DNA from: Neonectria sp. B-13
Taxonomy: Eukaryota; Ascomycota; Sordariomycetes; Hypocreales; Nectriaceae
Assembly (NCBI GenBank): GCA_002682825.1
Contig: NOKP01000012.1
Location: 1,178,001-1,242,000, forward strand
Reading direction: 5' to 3'
Length of the DNA stretch: 64,000 nucleotides
Positions 11,932-21,276 of this stretch are shown here, one piece after another; positions within the stretch are counted from its first letter, which is position 1; each line of letters begins with the position of its first letter. A program made the translations under genes and the position numbers. The notes under the pieces were generated by a model. That model did no database searches. It had not been told where the DNA came from and saw nothing but the letters and a program-made list of their open reading frames with translations.

Positions 11932-13081
11932 TGAACCCAGCTTTCGCACACTACATGAGTAAATGAATGCACATCCACCCATAGACATATATTTCACGGA
12001 CATAATGTACATAGATAGAGCAAAGGCCTCCACAATAAGGAGAGCCTGCGTCGTTGGATCGTACCTCTTAGCAGGCAAGACAGACGCTAAATAATATTTA
12101 ATGTTGCTCACCAATTGCCTCCATGCCTCCCGGCTTCCGGAACAACTTATTAAGTTCAGTAGATTGTTGACTAGCTAGCGCTCAGTCATGCTTAAATAAT
12201 AGTCGCGTGACAAACGTAGTCACCAGGCTTAGTGAACGAGCATCTGTGCTCACGACTCCACCAACTAACCGCGTGATTACAAGGAAGAATTAAACCACAA
12301 TCTCAAATGGCAAACGCTGCGGCTCTAACTTCTGAAGGCGGCCTAGGCAAATCGACCGTGACAGAGAACCCAAAAATAGCGACTATCAACAAGGCGCACT
12401 GCTCTCCGGATAGTACGATGGCTAGGCAAAACAGCTCATCAATGTCCTTTTTGCAATTGGTACCGTCGTGCAAGTTCACTAGCCCCCTCCCCCACCCCAT
12501 GAAAGGCAAATCAACGAAAAGGAAACGCGTCATATCACCGTATAGGGTAAGCCGAGTCGATTGGCAGCTGGGAGCTAAGTGAATTACGTAGAGGTGATAA
12601 CCCTCGATCAAGCTTGTTCTACATCTTTCACATGCCGTTTTATATCAATCGGAATATAAATCTATATAATTAGTACCTGACTCTAGCTGTCACGGACATA
12701 AGTCAAGCACACTTCAAAGTTTGGAGCTTATGTATCTTACTTCCACTGTGAATCAACCTTTAAAATGCTAGCCGTGAATCCTCACGTCTTTATTGATATG
12801 AAAACGAAGAAAAAACATCAAGTAAGCCTGGAGATACTTGATGCTCAGCTTTGACTGGGCTCGACTTTCTCTAAAGAGCCAAGGATAGCATGATTGCCGC
12901 GTACAATGGGTACATCATAATCGAATGCCTGGGAGTTACCCCTCGTACCATCACGTCCAGAGATCTGAGTACCAACCGTAATAGGGCGGGTAGCCACGGA
13001 GTTCTTACAACTCATGCACTCTCCAATCAATCTCTGAAAAAACGGCTACGCTTGGGTGGAAGCTACTGGTTCTGTCTACAG
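11932..13081. other. 1.15-kb stretch without a recognised gene
   Basis: A convergent 3' region between the two hydrolase genes. Short open frames around 12303-12611 exist on both strands in register with each other and show no recognisable protein features. Base composition becomes A/T-rich after 12600. Confidence 0.4.
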
Positions 13082-14097
13082 TTAAGTTGCCTTTGACGTC
13101 TCCAAGACCCACTGGACTTCGGTAGCTATAGCTTCGGGTTCCTCCAGGATAACCAAGTGGCCAGGCTTTTCCAACTGTACAAAGCGAGAGACCGAGGACA
13201 ACTTTGTTTGCTCTCGCTGCAGTGTTTCATCCTTTCCCTCCATTCCCTCAATCATTTTTGAGACTATAGCTCGCTGTTCTTCGGTTCCATTCCCGGCTGC
13301 TACACCGGCGTCATACACCTGCTGGTACTCTCGAGCCGAGTTGCCCTTGATGACGCTAATCGGCTTGCTGCCGAGAATCTGCCTCTCGAGCTGTTTCTTT
13401 TCACCGAGGGTCTGTTCGGTGATTGGCCAGGCAAACGTCTCGACGGCGGTTTGGGGCCCATTCTCTGCAATTTCTTGAAGCTGGGCCTATGTCGTAGTGA
13501 CGTCAGCCAGGCGTAACATCCATGGTGGAACTTGGGTTGACCTACCTGCCATTCTGCTGGTGTCAATCGATGCCTTTCCTTTAACCCAACCACTTCAAAG
13601 AAATCCAGTCCTCGCAAGAAAGCCATTGTGTTGGGGGCATCAATCGGCCGGAGCTGGGTTGTCCGTTCCTGTACACATTCAATCATCACCATGCCCACCA
13701 CGTCATCTTTCCTCCGCTCGAGAAACTCCCGAGCGACGATTCCCCCCCAAGATGTAGGCACAAGGATGAAAGGCCCCTCCACGTCCGCCTTTTGCAGGAG
13801 TTTGTCGAGATCTTCCGCGGCCTTTTCGGCGTAGACGCGAGGTTCGTATTGGTTCGCAGATGGGTTTATCTCCGACTTGCCCAAACCGGCGCGGTCGTGG
13901 GTGTAGACACGAACGAACGGGGTCAGATGGCGAGTCACGAGCGGCCATGACACTGACGAGCCTCCCAGACCGCTTTCGAGGATTACCACGGGTTCTCCGG
14001 GGATTCGGTCGGGGCCGTCGGCCCGGAGGAAGAGATCATGGCCGTTGATGGAGATCACGCCGGAGTGGTTGCCATGAAGCCAGTCTTGGGATGCCAT
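13082..14097 (-). CDS. Intracellular alpha/beta hydrolase-fold protein
   Basis: Two exons (14097-13546, 13486-13082; 59-nt intron starting GTAGG) encode about 318 residues. The start at 14097 (MASQDWLHG) is preferred over an in-frame ATG at 14154 because homologous hydrolases begin shortly before the first strand. Features seen are VVILESGLGG (oxyanion strand), HDRAGLGKS, the nucleophile elbow VPTSWGG with Ser in the usual position, and a terminal EKPGHLVILEEP carrying the catalytic His. There is no signal peptide, so the protein is probably cytosolic. It belongs to the broad AB-hydrolase-1 family (esterases, epoxide hydrolases, haloperoxidases), and the specific reaction is unknown. It converges on the secreted hydrolase gene, but the two are not close relatives. 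Confidence 0.87.
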
Positions 14098-15184
14098 CGT
14101 GAATGTTTTGCGGAGGACGTGGAGATCCAAGATGTAACACAAAGGAGTGATCAAGAAGTGGAAAGAGGGGGAAACGCCCTGTCGCTTGGAGATCCAAGCA
14201 AGGGCAATTAAGCGATGGGGTCATCCTTATTGTGCAGGGATGCGCATCCATTCACCGGCGTGGCATCATTTCGCCACGTGTGGCTCGGTGTTGTTGGGAT
14301 TTGACAGGTCAAGTGTTGAAAAGTTGATCGAATCAACCACGGTAAACTTGCACAATATTGATATCAGAGTTCGAGCTTGGCTAGACGATCCAACGACCAT
14401 GCAACAATTTTGAATAATCAATTTTATCAGCTCACGGTGAGTGTACTGCAGTTGAATTGTAGAGCGCCTGTCTTAATTTTATGTCAAGTCTTCTTGTTCA
14501 CGGTTGTCTAGACTGACACCTCTTTACTAACGACCTGTGAGGCGTACAAGGTCACTCCGCACTACCACCTAACGTAGCTTTCTTGATCAGTAACAGATTT
14601 GGTTCGGTGGCATTGTCAGGCGATGGGCCATGTTTTAAAGCACGAAAGGGTTCACGGAGAGTTATAGGAGAGATTACTACCATCATTCTTGATTGGGCTT
14701 GATACTCTTCTTACACAGCTCATTTTCGTCTCGGCGCCAGCTTCTTGTTAGTACGGAGGACGCATGGACCTTGTTGCGGCCCTCTAGGGTAGTCGTATTT
14801 TTCGTCTGCCCTAATTCGTCAGCTCCAATGCACTGTCCCCTCACCAGTTTCCACTTGATCTGAACGAGACCCCAGCCTGTCCCACCTCTTTTTAGCTTTT
14901 ATTTCCCTTCAACTTCTCTCCCGCTGTTCCTCAGTGACACAGTGCTACCGTAACACCGCACTGTATCAGACCTAGAAATGCATATTAACAATGATGGAAC
15001 AACCGCATCTTCTCGCATTAAAGCATGAAAGCGCACTGTTCAAGACGTACTCTACCATATTACCTGGCATACACTGTGAAGTTTTATTCATTCAACTCTT
15101 TCAACCTCAACTGTGTTTTGCTTCTCACGCCCAACACCAGCGATAATCAGACTCGAAGGCGTATTTTGCATCTCTAGCACTACC
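14098..15184. other. Divergent intergenic region
   Basis: About 1.1 kb between the minus-strand hydrolase and the SPT3-like gene. It is rich in pyrimidine tracts near 14880-15130, consistent with a fungal promoter or leader for the rightward gene. No open frame of interest was found. Confidence 0.4.
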
Positions 15185-16311
15185 ATGGGCAGCAATGGAC
15201 CCAAGTTTAGGCAAGAGATCCAGCAGGTAAGTTGTACTGTTTCATGCTTCAAATACATTCCACTAGATGTCTCACATACAGATGATGTATGTGGCCGGAG
15301 AACCCCTTGAAGCGTCTACCGTGACCATATCTCTCGTCGAGGAAATCATCAGAGACCAGGTGGTCCTAATGGTAAGCAGATTGTTATCTCAACACCCCTC
15401 TTGATGGTAGAATCGCTTTCAAATCTAACGTCGGCCGTTATCTCAAGCTAACGGTGGCAAACAACCTCGCCGCCCGCCGTGGGTCTCGCGTCTTCTCCAA
15501 CAACGACTTGATCTTTCAGTTCCGCCACGACGTCGCCAGGGTGGGCCGACTGCGAAACTTCCTCGCCTGGAAGAGCGTACGCAAGACGACGAAGGATTCC
15601 GAAGACGACAAGGCCGAGTTGACCGCCGTCGAAGAACCCGCCGCCTTTGACGACCTAGCCGGGGCTCCAGACGAGGAAATATCAGCAAAGGAGGCCAAGG
15701 CTCCTGTTATTCTTCTCCCGTGGGACATTTCGTCATTCTTCCCGGATGAAATACCCAACAGCATTTTTGAGGACGAGACACCAGACGAGTCGAACGACGC
15801 CGTGCTCGAGAAACTGCGCAAGGCCGACTACAAGACAATAAACATGACTGCTGAGGAGTACGCCACTTGGTCAGAGTACCGTCACGCATCATTCACCTGG
15901 CGCAAGGTCAAGCGATTTCGCGAATGGGCGGGCCTGGGTGTCATAGCCGACCACAAAGTGAACGACGACGTACTTGACATTCTCGGCTTCCTGACATGCG
16001 AGATGGTGCAGAAGCTTACAGAGCTGGCGCTGGAAATACAGGCACGGGAAACGGCACGGGACAAAGGCAATGCCGATGCTCCCGCCACGGCAACTGCAGA
16101 AGCCGTTGCATCTGGAGGGCTATTTGCATCTTCGGAGAGATTGCGACAGCCTATTGAGCCCAGACACATCCGGCTGGCTTTTGAAAGGCTCCAAGTTCGG
16201 CCAAAGAGGAGTTATGCAATGCTTAATGGGACGAGGTTGCCACAAAGAAATGAACTGAGATTGGTATGTTCTAAGCGCCGGTGTCCAGTGGCCATGTTAT
16301 TTTGCAACTAA
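15185..16311 (+). CDS. SPT3-like SAGA complex subunit (divergent copy)
   Basis: Three exons (15185-15226, 15282-15371, 15448-16311; introns of 55 and 76 nt) give about 331 residues. The N-terminal histone-fold signature is clear: FRQEIQQ-MMYVAGE, VEEIIRDQVV, then LAARRGSR, FSNNDLIFQFRHD and RNFLAWK. The second half matches SPT3 as well: LPWDI near residue 130, YATWSEYR, ASFTWRKVKRFREWAG and DDVLDILGF. In yeast Spt3 sits in the SAGA co-activator and contacts TBP. The copy differs from the usual core gene in many normally invariant stretches, and its end is unusual. A GTATGT at 16265 could start a last intron giving a short alternative terminus. It may be a paralogue in addition to a conserved SPT3 elsewhere, but that cannot be tested here. 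Confidence 0.85.
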
Positions 16312-16640
16312 TCTTGTGATAAAGATCTAAGTGGTAGACCGAGAGCTCACCTGGAAGGGTTACGCAGTTCTTTGCACGACCTCAGGAATACTTGCGCATT
16401 ACTCACAAGTAAATCACTTTACATCAAAACATGTCGTTCCTAGTACCTACCGCCCAGGTATAAGACCTTTGGCATTTCGAAATACCGGCTTGGATCTATA
16501 GCTGGATAGACAATGGACCTGTCTACACGGGGCAAAGTTCGCTGGCATTATGCTGCTTTGAAAATTCTTTTTTAACGGGACACATGAGTAGACATCTCTT
16601 TTTGTCTTTTTCAAGACTACTCGTTCTCCTATATTCGCGG
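16312..16640. other. Convergent intergenic region
   Basis: A 330-bp 3' spacer between the SPT3-like gene and the HET gene remnant. Nothing was recognised beyond A/T-rich sequence. Confidence 0.4.
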
Positions 16641-18071
16641 TCAAATGATCTCAACCTCTCTAGCTTCGGCCTCCATACAGAGTAAATCTATATCAACACC
16701 GTCCCCCTTGTGAATATTAAAATAGCCCACTCGACGATACCGATTCAGGAGCCTGGACGACTGCGCATGTTCTTCCAAGATGAGGCAATCAATAGACGGG
16801 GTTCTTCCGCTCCCCTCGACATGAACATAGTCAAATGTCAAAGGCATATATGAAAGTTTGCAACCTTCCGTAATTTTCACTTCCATGGTATCCGGGAATA
16901 TGTGCACCTTGAACCTGCCATAAACAGCCTGTAAAGTTGCATATGGCATGTTGATCAGCTGAAAGGTAGCTGGTATAACCCTGGCCTTAAGCACAGCAGA
17001 GGCACCTAGAATGGCAGACATGCTGTCAGACGTCCGCGTTTCAATGTCCAACTTCACGAGTTCCACGAGAGGTTCTGCTTCAGTCGAAACGCCACGCGGT
17101 ATGACAGGACCATCCACGAATGCCCAAGACCAGGACGGGGCTCGATACTCCATATTGCAACGTGGTTTAGGGTTGTACACTCGCCAGTCTAGCAAGAGAG
17201 TGAAGTGTGACTTCCACAACCCGGCTGCGTATTCGTCGCCGGTGATCTCTTTGAAGAGCTTGGCAATGCCCGCAAATGCGTGAAGTTTGTCGGAAGGGTG
17301 GGTCGGATCGCACTGAGAGAATTGTTCAACGAGATCATTCCAAAGATTGGATATCCTTAAAGAGTTTCTCGCCCCTCTCATGCCCAACCGATCTTTCAGT
17401 TGAGATATATTTATCTTGTTAGGCCAGTGGAACGAGATACCTGCCGGGAAAATCTCGCATCGATGTTCAGCCCTACATTCCCAGAGAAGCTGATGCCTTC
17501 CGAAATAGAGAACCCGTGGCGATAGAAATCGCTCTTGGAAGGCCCAAGCACGATTGTGCAATGGGCCCTCGAAGATTTGACGGTTCCAGTATGCTCTGTC
17601 GTATATATAGAACAATTGCGGTTTATTGGAGAAGAGTAAGCTTTGAACCTTGCCGGGGAGAATAAAGTCAAGGTTTCTGTCGTGACAGAGACTATCATCT
17701 GGACTTTCAGACCCCGAGGCAGCCAGGGTACATGCAGTGTTGGAATATACATGCTGCATAGTTGAGGCTTCCTTCTCCCAATCATCTTCTGAGTCCTGGA
17801 TGATGCACAAGGCGTCGATCCAGACGTATCGGATCAATAACTGCCGAGCGATGTAAATGACATCACGGAATAAGAGAGGGAGATCAGCGATTGGCTGACC
17901 CTATCGGAAGCTTGCAATATTCGAAGAAAGGAGGCGTATGCGAGGCGTTGGACCCCAACGGTAGCTGAGCGTCACATATGGGGCAGAAGGCGTTGAAACC
18001 GTATCTTCAGATGTCACACAGAGTTTCCAGTTTTCATCATCTGCATTTCCAATGTCCAGCAGCCGCGTAGC
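16641..18071 (-). pseudogene. Heterokaryon incompatibility (HET) domain gene, N-terminally truncated with an in-frame stop
   Basis: The frame from 18071 to 16641 is a typical HET protein: LLDIG, YVTLSYRWG, FRDVIYIARQL, YVWIDALCIIQD, WEKEASTMQHVY, NRAWAFQERFLSPR and a long C-terminal part with APSWSWA, ending at 16641. One TAG at 17901-17903 interrupts the HET domain between the SYRWG and DALCI blocks, at a point where homologues read on. The bases on both sides are in the same frame. Upstream of 18071 the frame closes, and only about 160 bp separate it from the next gene, so the usual first 50-100 residues have no room. An internal start at 17837 would omit the SYRWG block. HET domains trigger cell death on non-self fusion, and this copy is probably dead. 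Sequencing error at the stop is the main alternative. Confidence 0.82.
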
Positions 18072-18229
18072 CTGCACGCGTGCTCATAAAGGTATTCGAC
18101 ATACCAATAGGTGGTCATACGAATTTACGAGCGCAGAAATAACAAGTATGCAGCCAAGTTCTGCTAGATTTCTTCAGTAACAAACGTAAAAGCCCTCATT
18201 AATTATCCAACCCCGTCTTCTAACCGGAT

Positions 18230-18733
18230 CTAGCATCTGCAGCCGCAGGTCTCTGGACACTCACACCCTTGTGCACAACCAAAGTCTGGACTCCCAGTCC
18301 CGCAGTCTTCCCAGGTATTACACTCGGCCCAAGGACCAGTTCCGTCAAGCCTCGCAGTCCAACACCACTCGCCCTTGTCTTTGTTCCCACAGGATTTCGA
18401 GCAAAAACCATCATAACAACCAAATGGCTCGTCTTTGAAACATGCCTTTTCTGTGAGAGAAAGGGCAGAGGATGCCAGAGTGGTGTGCGAAAGAGGTGAT
18501 CGTTGTCCGTGGTTGTCCTTGAGCGGGAGCGACGTTCGGCTTTGAGAACTTGCAATATATTTTTGATGTAAAGGATGCTCTCCACATGCGCGTACACTGT
18601 CAAGTAGCTGCTGCGCTTCAACTTTGACGGCTCCGAGGTCCTGGCCGATTATTTTCTGCTTGGCATCGGCGATTGTTGTACAAAGTAGAGTAGCAAAGGC
18701 GGCGAGCAGAACGCTGCTGATCGGAGGCTTCAT
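18230..18733 (-). CDS. Secreted cysteine-rich protein, IDI-2-like
   Basis: A single exon of 167 residues. The start at 18733 gives a good signal peptide (MKPPISSVLLAAFATLLCT). An in-frame ATG at 18793 would bury it. After a linker of about 85 residues comes a cysteine-rich domain with CFKDEPFGCYDGFC, CGNKDKGEWCWTA and GPWAECNTWEDC, then a short tail ending CECPETCGCRC. The spacing and the GEWCWTA core resemble IDI-2-type small secreted proteins. IDI-2 of Podospora anserina was found as a gene induced during vegetative incompatibility. Here the gene sits directly upstream of a HET-domain remnant on the same strand, separated by about 160 bp. Assignment rests on remembered family spacing and is moderate. 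A disulphide-rich effector of another family is possible. Confidence 0.7.
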   Translation of the reverse strand: MKPPISSVLLAAFATLLCTTIADAKQKIIGQDLGAVKVEAQQLLDSVRACGEHPLHQKYIASSQSRTSLPLKDNHGQRSPLSHTTLASSALSLTEKACFKDEPFGCYDGFCSKSCGNKDKGEWCWTARLDGTGPWAECNTWEDCGTGSPDFGCAQGCECPETCGCRC

Positions 18734-19847
18734 GCTTGGTAGTCTAGGGATGGCACTAATACCGTATAAAGTTAGTTGAGTAAAGCTAGTCACGTTGATT
18801 GAAGGATCTGGAGCAAAGGTGACAGTGAGAAGAACTTACATCAATTGGAGAATCGAGACTGCCCTGTATTATCCATGACTGTATATAGCGCACCTAACTA
18901 AACATGGGCCAAGGATCTGACATTCCTACTTATAATAAAATTCTCCACTTTGTCTTAGCCTGTTTAAGTTATCGCCGAGAGACCACCTAAGTTACATCAT
19001 CAGCCCACCGAAGCTAACCCAAACAACATGGCATCTTCGTGAGTCGAAGGGGATTGGCCCAGGGAGAACCCTGTTGATGGGACATGAGAAAGCCTTACTG
19101 ACGTGTTACTAATTTATCGTACGATGCGTGGTGGATTTTGCCATGTAACAGGCTTTATCAATGCTGTTGGTCCGCAACCTGTTGGCCGTAAACGGCTGCC
19201 TGGGCGAGACTTGTTGGTTCTGCAACGATTAAGCGAATACCTGTCAGCCTCGGCTGCTGTAAAAGCACCAAAATAACCTCTTGAGTGCTTGCAGTTGGAA
19301 ACATGGAAGATGTCTGCATTGAAGGCGAATTTTCCACTCTTGCTGTTCATGGAAACCGTCTGCCGAGATCCAAAGACAGATATCTTCGTTCTTTTAAGTG
19401 TACACATGCTTTATTCCCGGGACCTCACCTCTGCAACCACCTGATACCAACCTACCAATGGGATGGATTCCATTCCGCCGCCGCGTATTACTCGTATTCA
19501 GCAAAACCTGTCTTGGGAGGCTTCGCTTAGAGCCAGGTCGGCTGTGCAATCTGGAAACCGCTCAATCATATGGAAATTGGTGCCCATCCAACAACTAAGT
19601 TGGTAACCAATCAATGGACACCACGTGATAATTGCAAGACCGTTATCTCTGCGTTTACAAATACATAGAGCCGTCTCCTCGGTCCGTTCCGTTCCTCTCG
19701 TTTTAGGTTCAGTCCGCTTTAAGCATAAACCCGATTCGTGCTTTGACATTGCAATTATCTTGCTAGTCCAAACATCGGGCATCCGTCTCCAAATCACATC
19801 GACTCAAGACAATCTCTCTATAGTCCAACTTCGAGGATTCCACAAAA
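18734..19847. other. Divergent intergenic region
   Basis: About 1.1 kb between two divergent genes for secreted proteins. Open frames near 19114-19530 on opposite strands lack motifs. A pyrimidine-rich leader precedes the cerato-platanin-like start. Confidence 0.4.
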
Positions 19848-20339
19848 ATGCATTTTTTTGGCCTGTTCAGCATCGCCAACCTTCTTGCGCCTACACTCGC
19901 TGTCATTGTATCTGGTGAGCAATACGTTGAGCCCCCTTGTAATATATCGCTGACTTCCATCACAGTTACATACGATCCCATCTATGACGAGCGCTCGCGG
20001 CCCCTTAGCGAAATGGTATGCTGGGACAAGGAAACCGGTCTGGGTGGCGACCACGACCTGCATATTCAGGCCAATGTTATTCCAATGATCATCGCTATCG
20101 ATACCATCAAAAGCTCAAAATCAACTGGGTGTATGTCTTGTTGGATACTCGAGTATGAGGATAGAGCTAGGCCTTTCCTTGCCCTCGACCACGCCGATTC
20201 TGGCTTTGTCGTGTCTCTGGGAGGTATGAATTCTCTGACAGCTGGAAAAGCAGAGATTCTTGGCCATATAAATGCAAATGCTAGGGAGGTAGACTTACTC
20301 AGCTGTGGATTGTATAACCCTCCGCAGAAGGAACTATAA
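19848..20339 (+). CDS. Divergent cerato-platanin-like secreted protein
   Basis: A single exon of 163 residues with an N-terminal signal peptide (MHFFGLFSIANLLAPTLAV). The mature part shows the cerato-platanin order: TVTYDPIYD, a first cysteine (MVCWD), GCMSCW, FLALDHADSGFVVS, MNSLTAGKA, LGHINANAREVD and a final SCGL. Cerato-platanins are small secreted, double-psi beta-barrel proteins that bind chitin oligomers, act on the cell surface and are often recognised by plants. This one is longer than the usual 120-135 residue mature form. It has an extra cysteine near the N-terminus (PPCN) and a C-terminal extension after SCGL. The first of the two conserved blocks around WNSPNCGTCW is rebuilt as STGCMSCW. 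Family call good, conserved function uncertain. Confidence 0.8.
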   Translation: MHFFGLFSIANLLAPTLAVIVSGEQYVEPPCNISLTSITVTYDPIYDERSRPLSEMVCWDKETGLGGDHDLHIQANVIPMIIAIDTIKSSKSTGCMSCWILEYEDRARPFLALDHADSGFVVSLGGMNSLTAGKAEILGHINANAREVDLLSCGLYNPPQKEL

Positions 20340-21276
20340 GGGGGGGTGGAAATGCAACGGAACAAGGCTGAGCTCAGTGTATCTCGGCATTACCTTGTGC
20401 CGTCTTAAAACCCACGTCAACGTGTCAATTGTTCAATGGATCCTGGGTCCTAAATGTCTGTGATTGGTTTGCGTGAATGATAAACTCGTTTGCCAAGACT
20501 GGACATAGTGCAGTATGTACCTGCGACGACGAAGGAGAGGACTTTGGCATCTTGCATCTACTGGTACATTGTTCGCCCGACCATCATCAACACCAGCCTT
20601 CTTCTTGAGTACTCACATAATGTCTCATAGAATCCCTTCATCTCTTGAAATTGCGAAAACTGGAGAAACTGGAAAGGTCCAACCATTCAACTGTTGCCAC
20701 GACTCGCTTATTTCTAGCTCATCACATTGACTTTTCAGTTTGTGGAATCTTGCGATTGCTGTTTGCTTGTTGTATGGCAGCCTGCCCTGCTCCATACCTT
20801 CGTAGCCACCTCAATCCACCGCAGTTTCAATCATCGCGGAGTTGATCACCACATTGCACTTCAAGATCAGAGACATCTACTGTCTCAGATCCATCCCAGG
20901 GTGGGAGACTCCGATCGAACCCGAATACAGCTACTTGCGAGTCGTTTGCAACAATCGAATCGTCAACCATATTTACCGAAGTTCTGGCCCTTGTCAAGAC
21001 CGAGACACGTAGGCCGCGTTGACTTAACTCAGTGGCAACAGCGTCGATCTCCGGTCTAGAATTTCAGTAAGCACTCATCGCAGTGCCCATTAGAATCTTA
21101 CACGCACGAACTACGACCTGAGTTACGCTTTGAATGGTTAATTAAAGTCATATCACAAGAAACCTTCACAGTAAGCTCTCAGGATTCTGAAAAAGAAATG
21201 TGATAAAGGTCTAGAAGGGTGCCTATTCCAAAAGCCAATGGCCTAGGACAGATGGCAAGATATCTACACATGATCT
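20340..21276. other. 0.94-kb convergent stretch without a confident gene
   Basis: Open frames of 65-110 codons on the plus strand have no recognisable features. On the minus strand, about 21060-20838 is open for 74 codons with protein-like composition, but it has no start codon and no supported partner exon. It is not annotated as a gene. Confidence 0.35.

Noticed and set aside
20838..21060. 74 open codons on the minus strand with protein-like composition
   Set aside because: No start codon, no partner exon with matching phase and no recognised family.
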